A stretch of 29,984 nucleotides of DNA from Thermoplasmatota archaeon (lineage in GTDB: Bacteria > Pseudomonadota > Gammaproteobacteria > Burkholderiales > Thiobacillaceae), in contig JAMCVR010000183.1 of the NCBI GenBank assembly GCA_023475455.1, positions 2,401 through 32,384 on the forward strand, in the 5' to 3' direction. A model generated the notes under the pieces. That model was given only the letters and a program-made list of their open reading frames with translations. It did not search any database and was not told the origin of the DNA. Shown here one piece after another: positions 14,895-24,511 of the stretch. The position numbers and the translations under genes are program-made. Position 1 is the first letter of the stretch. Each line of letters starts with the position of its first letter.

Positions 14895-15018
14895 GCTCAG
14901 GCGGCCTTGAGACGAATCACGCTGTGGGTGAGGGTCGTCAGACGGTTCATGGCGAGTTCGACGTACTCGGGATTTAACTCGATGCCGACGAAGCGGCGGT
15001 TCAGCCGCTGGCAGGCGA
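13057..15018. repeat. Exact 981-bp tandem duplication in the XcyI-like R-M locus
   Basis: The units 13057-14037 and 14038-15018 appear identical. Identity begins at GATTCCTGCG (13057 and 14038) and ends at GGCAGGCGAGA (14039 and 15020), so the junction has a two-base overlap (GA). Each unit holds the last 124 bases of the methyltransferase gene and the first 286 codons of the endonuclease. The 981-bp length is a multiple of three, so the endonuclease frame passes from one unit to the next. Confidence 0.93.
13916..14037 (-). pseudogene. Duplicated 3' fragment of the XcyI-like methyltransferase gene
   Basis: The second unit of the 981-bp duplication carries only the last 40 or so codons of the methyltransferase (from LACQRLNRRFVGIELNPEY to the stop). 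Motif IV and the SAM-binding FGSGT loop are absent, so it cannot be active. Upstream of 14038 the same frame runs into endonuclease DNA and has no meaning. Confidence 0.75.
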
Positions 15019-15772
15019 GACCGACCGTGCCGGAGCCGAAAAACGGGTCGAGCACGAAATCGCTTACGCGCGTGGTGGCAAGAATGCAGGGCTCGATCAA
15101 GGCGAGCGGGAAAACGGCGTAGTGGGCGTGCGCGGTGGCTTGGGTATTGATGCTCCACACCGAGCGGCGATTGCGCTTGCCGCCGTTGGCGGCGGCTTCC
15201 CTGGAAGCTTCGTGATCGTAGAAATAGCGCTCCGACTTGGTCAGCATGAACAGAAACTCGTGGCTGCGACTGGGCCTGTCCTTGACGCTTTCAGGCATGG
15301 CGTTGGGTTTTTCCCAGACAATGTCGCTGCGCAGATACCAGCCGTCGTCCTGCAGGGCGAACGCCAGCCGCCAGGGCAGGCCGAGCAAGTCCTTGGGTTT
15401 GAGGCCCTCCGGCGTGTCGGGGCGCACGTTCATGGCGCGCGCGGGATTTTTTTTGTCCGGCGCGCGGTAACCGCGGTTGCCGCTGGTGTAGCCGTCGCCG
15501 ATGTTGAGCCAGAGCACGCCGTCGTCGCGCAGCACCCGCCGGACTTCGGCGAACACCGCCACCAGCCGGTTGAGAAACTGCGGCAAGGTTTCCTCAAGCC
15601 CGATTTGCGAGGCGATGCCGTAGTCCCGCATGCCCCAATAGGGCGGGGAGGTCACCACGCACTGCACGGAGTTCGACGGCAGACGCTGCAAGATATTCAG
15701 GGCATCGCCTTCGAACAGGGCGGATTCCTGCAAAGAGAGCGTTTCAGGCGGGGGAATGGTTTCCAGCTTCAT
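14897..15772 (-). CDS. XcyI/Cfr9I-like DNA cytosine-N4 methyltransferase
   Basis: This 291-residue beta-class methyltransferase is expected to protect the host from the adjacent endonuclease. Motif IV, TSPPYWGMRDYG (residues 41-52), precedes the SAM-binding motif LDPFFGSGTVG near residue 245, the beta-class order. S-P-P-Y is typical of N4-cytosine or some adenine enzymes, and the wording resembles M.XcyI and M.Cfr9I (CCCGGG). Further conserved parts are WLNIGDGY, KDLLGLPWRLAFALQDDGWYLRSD and SRSHEFLFML. The endonuclease start lies two bases past its stop. CCCGGG occurs several times in this window, so protection would be needed if the specificity is right. Confidence 0.88.
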   Translation of the reverse strand: MKLETIPPPETLSLQESALFEGDALNILQRLPSNSVQCVVTSPPYWGMRDYGIASQIGLEETLPQFLNRLVAVFAEVRRVLRDDGVLWLNIGDGYTSGNRGYRAPDKKNPARAMNVRPDTPEGLKPKDLLGLPWRLAFALQDDGWYLRSDIVWEKPNAMPESVKDRPSRSHEFLFMLTKSERYFYDHEASREAAANGGKRNRRSVWSINTQATAHAHYAVFPLALIEPCILATTRVSDFVLDPFFGSGTVGLACQRLNRRFVGIELNPEYVELAMNRLTTLTHSVIRLKAA

Positions 15773-15796
15773 ATGGCGAATGGCGGTGATTAACGG

Positions 15797-16003
15797 TTAA
15801 TCATTCTCGGTTGCCCGAAATTTTCGGCATGACGCGCCGTATGGCCGATAGAATATATTCACGCCAATCGATTTCGTCGCCAAATTTGTCCTCAATTTCA
15901 GGATTTCCTCGTCACTCAATTCGGGAAAGCCCTCCTGCGCAACCGCATTGCGGATGTCCTCGACGTTGGGGGCATACACGATTTGTTCGCCGGGCAGGGC
16001 CAT
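15797..16003 (-). CDS. Small hypothetical protein between gatA and the methyltransferase
   Basis: A 68-codon frame starts 16 bases after the gatA stop and ends 24 bases before the methyltransferase ATG. The product (MALPGEQIVYAPNVEDIRNAV then EGFPELSDEEILKLRTNLATKSIGVN) looks soluble, with an acidic helical middle and a basic end. I do not recognise it, and it lacks the helix-turn-helix of an R-M controller protein. A possible ribosome site (AAGGA) is about 13 bases upstream, rather far. It could be cargo of the R-M insertion, a remnant, or not translated. Confidence 0.45.
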   Translation of the reverse strand: MALPGEQIVYAPNVEDIRNAVAQEGFPELSDEEILKLRTNLATKSIGVNIFYRPYGASCRKFRATEND

Positions 16004-16019
16004 GGCCGAATCTTATTCC

Positions 16020-17471
16020 TTATACCTCTGGTGCGAGGGTATGCCACCCCGTGGCCAACTGATACTGATGCGCAATATTCAGTATTTTCGCCTCGCTGAA
16101 GTAATTGCCGACCAGCTGCAGGCCGATCGGCAGGCCCTTGGCATCGAAGCCGCACGGCAGCGACATGCCGGGCAGGCCGGCGAGGTTGGCGGGGATGGTG
16201 TAGAGGTCGTTCAGGTACATCTCGACCGGGTCGCCGGATTTTTCGCCGAGCCTGAACGCGGTGCCGGGCGCGGTGGGACCGAGGATGACGTCGCAGACCT
16301 TGAACGCCTCGGCAAAGTCGTCGGCGATCAGGCGGCGGATTTTCTGCGCCTGCAGGTAATAGGCGTCGTAATAGCCGTGCGAGAGCACATAGGCGCCGAT
16401 CAGGATGCGCCGCTTGACCTCGGCGCCGAAGCCCTGCGCGCGCGTCTTGCAGTACATGTCGTCGAGGCTGGCGTAATCCGGCGCGCGGTAGCCGTAGCGC
16501 ACGCCGTCGAAGCGCGACAGGTTGGACGAGGCCTCGGCGGGGGCGAGCACGTAGTAGACGGGGATGGCGAGTTTCGAATTGGCGAGCGATATCTCGACGG
16601 TCGTCGCGCCGAGCTTCTTCAGCTCGGCGACCGCGGCTTCCACGGCAATGGCGACTTCGCTGTTGAGGCCCTCGGCGAAGAATTCGCGCGGCAGGCCGAC
16701 GCGCAGGCCGGCGAGGGGTGTCTCCAGGTCGCGCGTGTAGTCCTCTTTTTCGCGTTCCAGGCTGGTCGAGTCCCTGGGGTCGAAGCCGGTCATCACGTTC
16801 AACAGCAGCGCGCAGTCCTCGGCCGAGGGCGCCATCGGTCCGGCCTGGTCGAGGCTGGAGGCAAACGCGATCATGCCGTAGCGCGACACCAGCCCATAGG
16901 TCGGCTTCAAGCCCGTGATGCCGCACAGCGCGGCGGGCTGGCGGATCGAGCCGCCGGTGTCGGTGCCGGTCGCCGCCGGCGCCATGCGCGCGGCGACGCA
17001 TGCCGCGGCGCCGCCGGACGAGCCGCCGGGCACGCAGGCCGGGTTCCAGGGGTTCTTCACCGCGCCGAACCAGCTGGTCTCGTTGGAGGACCCCATGGCG
17101 AACTCGTCCATGTTGGTCTTGCCCAGACTGGGCATGCCGGCGGCCTTGAAGCGCTCGATCACGTGCGCGTCGTAGGGCGCGACGAAGTTGGAGAGCATTT
17201 TCGAGCCGCAGGTGGTGAGCCAGCCGTCGGTGCAGAAGATGTCCTTGTGGGCGATCGGCACGCCGGTGAGCGGGCCATTCTTCCCGGCGGCGATGAGCGC
17301 GTCGGCGGCGGCGGCCTCACGCAGCGTCTTGTCGGCGTCCACCGTGATGAAGGCATTGATGGCCGGATTCAGCGCGGCGATGCGGTCGAGATACTGCTGC
17401 GCGAGTTCCCGGCTGGAAACCTGCTTGCCGGCGAGCTGCGTGGCGAGCGCGGAAAGTGACGATTCGGGCAT
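16020..17471 (-). CDS. gatA: Aspartyl/glutamyl-tRNA amidotransferase subunit A
   Basis: This is the glutaminase/amidase subunit of GatCAB. The 483-residue protein shows the amidase signature with its Ser-cisSer-Lys triad: K76 in [13 protein letters not shown]151 in [11 protein letters not shown], and S175 in [12 protein letters not shown]. Supporting phrases are [20 protein letters not shown] and the late [30 protein letters not shown]. It starts three bases after the gatC stop, in the standard C-A order, but gatB is displaced about 3.1 kb downstream by the orphan and R-M genes. Confidence 0.96.
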   Translation of the reverse strand: MPESSLSALATQLAGKQVSSRELAQQYLDRIAALNPAINAFITVDADKTLREAAAADALIAAGKNGPLTGVPIAHKDIFCTDGWLTTCGSKMLSNFVAPYDAHVIERFKAAGMPSLGKTNMDEFAMGSSNETSWFGAVKNPWNPACVPGGSSGGAAACVAARMAPAATGTDTGGSIRQPAALCGITGLKPTYGLVSRYGMIAFASSLDQAGPMAPSAEDCALLLNVMTGFDPRDSTSLEREKEDYTRDLETPLAGLRVGLPREFFAEGLNSEVAIAVEAAVAELKKLGATTVEISLANSKLAIPVYYVLAPAEASSNLSRFDGVRYGYRAPDYASLDDMYCKTRAQGFGAEVKRRILIGAYVLSHGYYDAYYLQAQKIRRLIADDFAEAFKVCDVILGPTAPGTAFRLGEKSGDPVEMYLNDLYTIPANLAGLPGMSLPCGFDAKGLPIGLQLVGNYFSEAKILNIAHQYQLATGWHTLAPEV

Positions 17472-17474
17472 GAC

Positions 17475-17762
17475 TTACTCGATGACTTTGGGCACGAGAT
17501 AGAGGCCGTTTTCGACGGCCGGGGCGATGGCCTGGAAGGCGGCGTGGCGGTCGGTTTCGGTCACGGCGTCGTCGCGCAGGCGCTGAGTGACTTCCTGCGC
17601 ATGGGCCATCGGCGCGATGCCGGCCGTGTCCACCGCCTGCATGGCGGCGATGAGGTCGAAAATGCCGTTGAGCTGGGCCTGCGTGGCCTGCGCCTCGGCA
17701 TCGCTGATTTCTATGCGCGCAAGGCGGGCGATGCGCTTGACGTCGTCCTGGTTGAGGGACAT
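17475..17762 (-). CDS. gatC: Aspartyl/glutamyl-tRNA amidotransferase subunit C
   Basis: This 95-residue subunit wraps GatA and GatB together. Family wording is clear: [24 protein letters not shown], then [31 protein letters not shown] and the terminal [15 protein letters not shown] lies six bases before the ATG. It is the first gene of the gat transcript and divergent from mreB, with 101 bases between their starts. Confidence 0.94.
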   Translation of the reverse strand: MSLNQDDVKRIARLARIEISDAEAQATQAQLNGIFDLIAAMQAVDTAGIAPMAHAQEVTQRLRDDAVTETDRHAAFQAIAPAVENGLYLVPKVIE

Positions 17763-18907
<1,145 letters not shown>

Positions 18908-18948
18908 CCGCGGCGGTACGCTTCTCCCCCTGCGAGGGCCGTCGATAA

Positions 18949-19794
18949 ATGGCGATGCCCGGCCAGCTCATGTTCGCCCGCCGGCTGGGGCCGACGGCGC
19001 GCCTGCTGATCTGGCTGCTGGTCGGCGTGAGCTGCGTTGTGCTCGATACCCGCTATCACGCCCTCGACGGCCTGCGCAGCGGCTTCTCGCTGTTGCTGCA
19101 GCCGGTGCGCGAACTCATGCGCGCGCCCTTGGAGGTCGCCGCCGAACTGGACGGTTTCTTTACCCGCCACCGTCTCCTGCAGAAAGAACGTGACGCCCTG
19201 CTGGCCGAGCGTGCGCAGATCCAGGTCGGGATCAACGCCGCGAAGGCGCTGGCCCGCGAGAATGCCGAGTTGCGCAGCCTGCTGCAGTTGCCGGCCCGGC
19301 CCGGCCAGCAGCGGGTTCGGGCCGCCCTGCTGTATCAGGGACACAACTGGTTCGCCCAGCGCGTCACTTTGGACCAGGGCGCCGGCGCGGGGCTGCGCGG
19401 CGGGCTGCCGGTGGTTGACGCCTCGGGCCTGGTCGGGCAGGTGAGCCGGGTCTATCCGGGGTCGAGCGAAGTGACGCTGGTGAGCGATCCGCAGCAACTG
19501 ACGCCGGTGTTCGTCGAGCGCACCGGCCAGCGCGGTCTGGCGGCCGGCAGCGGACACAACCAGCTGGAACTGCGTTACATGCCGGCACAGACCGACATCC
19601 GGGTGGGCGACCGCCTGCTGACGTCGGGGATCGACCGGGTGTATCCGGCCGGCATTCCGGTGGCGCGCGTCACGCGGGTGTCGCGTTCGCAATCCAGCCC
19701 CTATCTGCGGGTGGAGTGTTTGCCGCTGGCGGGGCTCGACCGCTCCCGCGCCGTGCTGGTGCTGATCGCCGCGCCGCAGGTGATCGCGCAATGA
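18949..19794 (+). CDS. mreC: Rod shape-determining protein MreC
   Basis: This bitopic inner-membrane protein links MreB to the periplasmic PBP2-RodA synthase. The 281-residue product has a cytoplasmic N-tail, one membrane helix at about residues 21-38, a coiled coil near 55-105 (HRLLQKERDALLAERAQI) and a beta-rich periplasmic domain with VTLDQGAGAGLRGGLPVVDASGLVGQV and VGDRLLTSGIDRVYPAGIPVARV. The start could be 18949 or the ATG two codons later. The stop overlaps mreD in ATGA. Confidence 0.93.
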   Translation: MAMPGQLMFARRLGPTARLLIWLLVGVSCVVLDTRYHALDGLRSGFSLLLQPVRELMRAPLEVAAELDGFFTRHRLLQKERDALLAERAQIQVGINAAKALARENAELRSLLQLPARPGQQRVRAALLYQGHNWFAQRVTLDQGAGAGLRGGLPVVDASGLVGQVSRVYPGSSEVTLVSDPQQLTPVFVERTGQRGLAAGSGHNQLELRYMPAQTDIRVGDRLLTSGIDRVYPAGIPVARVTRVSRSQSSPYLRVECLPLAGLDRSRAVLVLIAAPQVIAQ

Positions 19795-20291
19795 ACGTCT
19801 CCACCCAAACCTTCGGCAGCTGGCGCCGCATCCTCGGCAGTCTGACGCTGGCGGTGCTGCTGGAGCAACTGCCGTGGACCGGCTGGGCGCTGGCCCTGCG
19901 GCCCGATTTCGTGCTGGTCGGCGTGCTGTTCTGGACGCTGCATCAGCCCGCGCGCATCGGTTTCGCCACGGCGTTTTTTCTCGGGCTGCTGGTCGATTTT
20001 CAGGACGGGGTGGTGCTCGGCCAGCACGCCATCGCCTACGCGATCGGCGTCTACCTGGTGCTGTTTCTGCGCCTGCGGCTGCTGCAATTCGATCCGTTCC
20101 GGCAGGCGGCGCAGCTGTTCCCCATCTTTCTGGCGGTGCAGCTGGCGGTGCTGCTGGTCGGCTGGCTGGCGGTCAATCCGCCGGCGGGGCTGGCCATGCT
20201 GCTGCCGGTGCCGGGCAGCACGGTGCTGTGGTATCTGGTGGCGGGCTTCCTGCGCCTGTGGCATGGCAAAGGCCTGCAGGATCGGGCGTGA
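19791..20291 (+). CDS. mreD: Rod shape-determining protein MreD
   Basis: This 166-residue polytopic membrane protein of the elongasome has about five hydrophobic helices. The ATG at 19791 overlaps the mreC stop (ATGA). Typical parts are LRPDFVLVGVLFWTLHQPARIGFATAFFLGLLVDFQDGVVLGQHA, matching the MreD core. mrdA begins seven bases after its stop. Confidence 0.9.
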   Translation: MNVSTQTFGSWRRILGSLTLAVLLEQLPWTGWALALRPDFVLVGVLFWTLHQPARIGFATAFFLGLLVDFQDGVVLGQHAIAYAIGVYLVLFLRLRLLQFDPFRQAAQLFPIFLAVQLAVLLVGWLAVNPPAGLAMLLPVPGSTVLWYLVAGFLRLWHGKGLQDRA

Positions 20292-20297
20292 TCCTGG

Positions 20298-22574
20298 ATG
20301 AATCTCGCCACCCCGCTGAAGAATCTGGATCGCGAGCTGGCCCGTTTTCGTGGGCGGCTGAAAGTGGGCGCGGCTTTCGTCGCGCTGCTGGCGGCGGCGC
20401 TGCTGGCGCGCGCGTTTTATCTGCAGATCGTGCAGCAGGAGCACTACATCCAGCGCGCCGAAAGCAACCGCATTTCGCTGGTGCCCGCCGCGCCGCATCG
20501 CGGGCTGATTCTCGACCGCAACGGCCGCATCCTGGCGGAAAACTATTCGGCCTATACGCTGGAACTGACCCGTGCGCGGACGGACGACCTCGAAGCCACG
20601 CTGGCCGAGGTGGGCAAGCTGATCGAGATCACGCCGGGGCAGCTGCGGCGCTTCCGGCGCCTGCTCTCCGAATCGCACGAGTTCGAGACCGTGCCGCTGA
20701 AAAGCAAGCTGAGCGACGAGGAGGTCGCCATCCTGGCGGCCAACCGCTATCGCCTGCCGGGCGTGGAAGTGAAGGCGCGGCTGTTCCGCAACTATCAGGG
20801 CGGGCCCGGCATGGCGCACGTGCTGGGTTTCGTCGGCCGCATCAACGACCGCGACCTGAACCGGCTGCGCGAGACCGGCCGCGAGCAGAACTACCGGGGC
20901 AGCGTCCACATCGGCAAGACCGGGCTGGAGCAGAGCTACGAAACCCTGCTGCACGGCCGCACCGGCTTCGACCAGATGGAGACCGACGCCGGCGGCCGCG
21001 CGGTGCGCATGCTGTCGCGCATTCCGCCGGTGCCGGGCAGGGATTTGCGCCTGCACCTCGACCTTGAGCTGCAGGCGGTGGCCGAGCACGCATTCGGCGA
21101 CTACCTGGGCGGACTGGTGGCACTCGATCCGAATACCGGCGGAGTGCTGGCGCTGGTGAGCAAGCCGGGATTCGATCCCAACCTGTTCGTCGACGGGATC
21201 GATCCGGAAACCTGGAAGTCGCTCAACGAGTCGCCCGAGCGGCCGATGGTCAACCGCGCGCTGCGCGGCATCTATCCGCCCGGCTCGACCATCAAGCCGC
21301 TGATGGCGCTGGCCGGGCTGGAACTGGGCGTGCGCAAGCCGTCCGACAGTATTGTCGACCCGGGTCATTTCAGCCTGCCCAACAGCCGCCACCAGTTCCG
21401 CGACTGGAAGCGCGGCGGGCACGGTGTGGTCGATTTGCGCAAATCCATTTCGCAGTCATGCGATACCTATTACTACACGCTGGCGGTCGACATGGGGATC
21501 GACCGCATGCACCACTACCTGGCGCGGTTCGGCCTGGGCGAAAAAACCGGTATCGACCTGGAAGGCGAATCGTCCGGCCTGCTGCCCTCGCGCGACTGGA
21601 AGCAGCGCCGCTGGAAGCAGCCCTGGTATCCCGGCGAGACGGTGATTGCGGGCATCGGCCAGGGCTATCATCTGACCACCCCGCTGCAGCTGGCCGTGGC
21701 CACGGCCATGCTTGCCAATGGCGGCCGGCGGATCGAGCCGCGTCTGGTGCAGGCGGTGCGCGATCCGCTCGCCCCTGCCTGGCAGCCGCTGCCGGGCAGG
21801 GAACGCGACCGGCTGGCGATCACCCCGAAGCATCTGGAGGCGGTGCGCGAAGGCATGATGGACGTGATGCGCCCGGGCGGCACCGCCGCCGCCTCGGCGG
21901 CGGGCGCCCCGTACGCGATCGGCGAAAAAACCGGTATCGACCTGGAAGGCGAATCGTCCGGCCTGCTGCCCTCGCGCGACTGGAAGCAGCGCCGCTGGAA
22001 GCAGCCCTGGTATCCCGGCGAGACGGTGATTGCGGGCATCGGCCAGGGCTATCATCTGACCACCCCGCTGCAGCTGGCCGTGGCCACGGCCATGCTTGCC
22101 AATGGCGGCCGGCGGATCGAGCCGCGTCTGGTGCAGGCGGTGCGCGATCCGCTCGCCCCTGCCTGGCAGCCGCTGCCGGGCAGGGAACGCGACCGGCTGG
22201 CGATCACCCCGAAGCATCTGGAGGCGGTGCGCGAAGGCATGATGGACGTGATGCGCCCGGGCGGCACCGCCGCCGCCTCGGCGGCGGGCGCCCCGTACGC
22301 GATCGCCGGCAAGACCGGCACCGCGCAGGTGGTCGGCATCAGGCAGGGCGCGCGCTACGACGCCAGCCGGCTGGCCCGCCAGCACCGCGACCATGCGCTG
22401 TTCATCGCCTATGCGCCGGCCGACAAGCCCGCCATCGTGGTGGCGGTGATGGTGGAAAACGGCGGCTCGGGCAGCGGCACCGCGGCGCCGGTCGCGCGCG
22501 CGGTGTTCGATTATTACCTGACCGGGAAACGTCCCGGCAACATGAGGATGGAGGCAGACGATGCCGCGGACTAG
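20298..22574 (+). CDS. mrdA: Penicillin-binding protein 2 with an internal 128-residue duplication
   Basis: This is the transpeptidase of the elongasome, cross-linking new peptidoglycan with RodA. An N-terminal membrane helix (about residues 20-42) is followed by the pedestal domain and then the transpeptidase domain: S330-T-I-K333 (PGSTIKP), S387-C-D389 and K672-T-G674 (AGKTGTAQ). The protein is 758 residues because residues 414-541 (from GEKTGIDLEGESSG to GGTAA...APYAI) are repeated as 542-669. Without the repeat it would be 630, normal for the family. The extra block lies between the SxD and KTG motifs, where it would be expected to disturb the active site. The duplication is exact at DNA level. 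rodA overlaps the 3' end by 14 bases. Confidence 0.9.
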   Translation: MNLATPLKNLDRELARFRGRLKVGAAFVALLAAALLARAFYLQIVQQEHYIQRAESNRISLVPAAPHRGLILDRNGRILAENYSAYTLELTRARTDDLEATLAEVGKLIEITPGQLRRFRRLLSESHEFETVPLKSKLSDEEVAILAANRYRLPGVEVKARLFRNYQGGPGMAHVLGFVGRINDRDLNRLRETGREQNYRGSVHIGKTGLEQSYETLLHGRTGFDQMETDAGGRAVRMLSRIPPVPGRDLRLHLDLELQAVAEHAFGDYLGGLVALDPNTGGVLALVSKPGFDPNLFVDGIDPETWKSLNESPERPMVNRALRGIYPPGSTIKPLMALAGLELGVRKPSDSIVDPGHFSLPNSRHQFRDWKRGGHGVVDLRKSISQSCDTYYYTLAVDMGIDRMHHYLARFGLGEKTGIDLEGESSGLLPSRDWKQRRWKQPWYPGETVIAGIGQGYHLTTPLQLAVATAMLANGGRRIEPRLVQAVRDPLAPAWQPLPGRERDRLAITPKHLEAVREGMMDVMRPGGTAAASAAGAPYAIGEKTGIDLEGESSGLLPSRDWKQRRWKQPWYPGETVIAGIGQGYHLTTPLQLAVATAMLANGGRRIEPRLVQAVRDPLAPAWQPLPGRERDRLAITPKHLEAVREGMMDVMRPGGTAAASAAGAPYAIAGKTGTAQVVGIRQGARYDASRLARQHRDHALFIAYAPADKPAIVVAVMVENGGSGSGTAAPVARAVFDYYLTGKRPGNMRMEADDAAD
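21537..22304. repeat. Exact 384-bp tandem duplication inside mrdA
   Basis: The units 21537-21920 and 21921-22304 appear identical. Each starts at GGCGAAAAAACCGG and ends at GCCCCGTACGCGATC. The junction joins GATC to GGCGAAAA, where the natural continuation is GATCGCCGGCAAG, leaving one shared base. The length is exactly 128 codons. The recombining ends encode the similar motifs GEKTG and AGKTG. Confidence 0.93.
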
Positions 22575-23661
22575 TCACTGGATCGTGCGCAGGCTGAGCC
22601 ACCTGGACGGCATTTTGCTGGTCCTGGTGCTCGTGCTGCTGGGGATCAGCCTGGCGGTGGTGGCGAGCGCATCGGGGCAGAGCCCGACGCGCATCACCGG
22701 CCACCTGATCAACATCGGCCTGGCGCTGGGGGTGATGGCGGTGATGGCCAACGTGCCGCCGCATCTGCTGTCCAAGGTGGGGCCGCCCCTGTATGTGGCG
22801 GGCGTGGTGCTGCTGATCGGGGTGGCGCTGTTCGGCGAGGTCCGCAACGGCTCGCGGCGCTGGCTGAACCTGGGATTCATGGCGTTCCAGCCGTCGGAAC
22901 TGCTGAAGCTGGCGCTGCCCCTGATGCTGGCCTGGTATTTCCAGCGCAACGAGGGATTGCTGCGCGCCAGGCATTTCCTGGTCGGCGGCACGCTGCTGCT
23001 GGTGCCGTTCCTGCTGATCCTGCGCCAGCCCGATCTCGGCACCGCGCTGATGATCGGCGCCTCGGGCTTCTACCTGCTGTTCTTTGCCGGCCTGCCGTGG
23101 AAGGGGATCCTGGGCGGCGGCCTCCTGGGCGCCGCCAGTCTGCCGGTGATGTGGGGCCTGATGCACGACTACCAGCAGCGCCGCGTGCTGACCCTGCTCG
23201 ACCCGTCATCCGACCCGCTGGGCGCCGGCTACCACATCATCCAGTCCACCATTGCGATCGGTTCGGGCGGCCTGTTCGGCAAGGGCTGGATGCGGGGCAC
23301 GCAAAGCCAGCTCGATTTCATTCCCGAACGGACGACCGATTTCGTGTTTGCCGTGTTCGGCGAGGAATTCGGCTATGTCGGCGCGATTATCCTGGTGGGG
23401 GTGTATCTTGCGATCGTCGCGCGCGGACTGGTCATCGCGGCGCGGGCGCCCTCCCTGTTCGGCCGTCTGATGGCGGCCACGCTGAGCCTCAATCTGTTCA
23501 CCTATGCCTTCGTCAACATGGGCATGGTGTCGGGCATCCTGCCGGTGGTGGGCGTGCCGTTGCCGCTGATAAGCTATGGCGGAACCGCGCTGGTCACGCT
23601 GCTTCTCGGCATGGGCATCCTGATGAGCGTGGCGACGCATCGTCAGCTCAACAAAACCTGA
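22561..23661 (+). CDS. rodA: RodA peptidoglycan glycosyltransferase (SEDS family)
   Basis: This is the inner-membrane SEDS polymerase that makes glycan strands from lipid II for cell elongation, paired with PBP2. The 366-residue protein has about ten hydrophobic helices and family landmarks: GSRRWLNLGFMAFQPSELLKLALPL, LRQPDLGTALM, QSTIAIGSGGLFGKGW, and ERTTDFVFAVFGEEFGYVG with the essential aspartate, then the terminal PLISYGGTALVTLLLGMGIL. It overlaps mrdA by 14 bases. The protein itself shows no anomaly. Confidence 0.95.
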   Translation: MPRTSHWIVRRLSHLDGILLVLVLVLLGISLAVVASASGQSPTRITGHLINIGLALGVMAVMANVPPHLLSKVGPPLYVAGVVLLIGVALFGEVRNGSRRWLNLGFMAFQPSELLKLALPLMLAWYFQRNEGLLRARHFLVGGTLLLVPFLLILRQPDLGTALMIGASGFYLLFFAGLPWKGILGGGLLGAASLPVMWGLMHDYQQRRVLTLLDPSSDPLGAGYHIIQSTIAIGSGGLFGKGWMRGTQSQLDFIPERTTDFVFAVFGEEFGYVGAIILVGVYLAIVARGLVIAARAPSLFGRLMAATLSLNLFTYAFVNMGMVSGILPVVGVPLPLISYGGTALVTLLLGMGILMSVATHRQLNKT

Positions 23662-23678
23662 CAGGCTAGAATGCGCAC

Positions 23679-24497
23679 ATGAATGCACTCCTGATTCTGA
23701 GCACGGCGGCTTTGGGGCTGGCCCTTGCCGGGTGCGGCAGCAGTCCGCCCGCCAGGCAGGCGTCCACGGCGCCGCAAGGCGGCGGCTATTACCTCGACGA
23801 CGGCCCCGAGGACGCTCCGCCGGCGAACCTGGACGCCGTTCCCGACGCGGTGCCGCGCGAGGAACCACTGCACCGCTTTGCCAACCGCACCTACGTCGCG
23901 CTGGGCACCACCTACACGCCGCAAACCACGCGCCGCGCCCATAGCGAGGAAGGCCTGGCGTCATGGTACGGCCGCCGCTTCCACGGCAAGAAGACCGCGT
24001 CGGGCGAGCCCTACGACATGTATGCCATGACGGCCGCGCATCCCACCCTGCCGATTCCCAGCTATGCGCGGGTCACGGCGCTCAACAACGGCAAATCCGT
24101 GGTGGTGCGCATCAACGATCGCGGACCGTTTCACAGCAAGCGCGTCATCGACCTGTCGTACACCGCCGCCCACAAACTCGGCTACCTGAAGCACGGCAGC
24201 ACGCGGGTGCGGGTGGAAAGCCTCGATCCTGCCGCCTACGGCACGCAGGGCGAGGCGCTCATGGAGGGCGTCTACCTGCAGGTGGGCGCGTTTTCGAGCG
24301 CCGACAATGCGCGGCAGCTGCTTGACCGCCTGGCGCGCGAACTCGAGCTCGACGCCAGCCGCACGCGCGTGGTGCTCAGCGGCACGCTGCACCGCGTGCA
24401 ACTCGGTCCGTATCCCAGCGACGACGCCGCGCATTCGGACCGCGCGCGGGTGCGGGAACATCTCGACCTGAATGCAGTCCTGGTCAGACGCGATTGA
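23679..24497 (+). CDS. rlpA: RlpA-like septal lytic transglycosylase lipoprotein
   Basis: This outer-membrane lipoprotein is expected to cleave glycan strands lacking stem peptides. The 272-residue product has a lipobox LALAGC with the lipidated cysteine at residue 19, a proline-rich spacer, a double-psi beta-barrel domain (EGLASWYGRRFHGKKTASGEPYDMY through INDRGPFHSKRVIDLSYTAA) at about residues 90-185, and a C-terminal SPOR domain from about 195 (VYLQVGAFSSADNARQLLDRL) that binds denuded glycans at the septum. It follows rodA by 17 bases in the same operon. Confidence 0.93.
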   Translation: MNALLILSTAALGLALAGCGSSPPARQASTAPQGGGYYLDDGPEDAPPANLDAVPDAVPREEPLHRFANRTYVALGTTYTPQTTRRAHSEEGLASWYGRRFHGKKTASGEPYDMYAMTAAHPTLPIPSYARVTALNNGKSVVVRINDRGPFHSKRVIDLSYTAAHKLGYLKHGSTRVRVESLDPAAYGTQGEALMEGVYLQVGAFSSADNARQLLDRLARELELDASRTRVVLSGTLHRVQLGPYPSDDAAHSDRARVREHLDLNAVLVRRD

Positions 24498-24511
24498 TTT
24501 TGAGGGTAGGC

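Noticed and set aside
13143..15122. A 659-codon open frame on the plus strand across the endonuclease duplication
   Set aside because: It is the mirror of the minus-strand endonuclease and contains the duplication twice; its protein has no family features, whereas the minus strand gives a clear PD-(D/E)xK enzyme.
14895..15158. Extension of the endonuclease frame upstream to 15158
   Set aside because: It runs through methyltransferase codons in the wrong frame and gives an arginine-rich nonsense sequence; the ATG at 14894, two bases after the methyltransferase stop, is the natural start.
15948..17459. A 503-codon plus-strand frame opposite gatA
   Set aside because: It is antisense to a fully recognisable gatA and has low-complexity V/G/A/R/H composition typical of GC-rich shadows.
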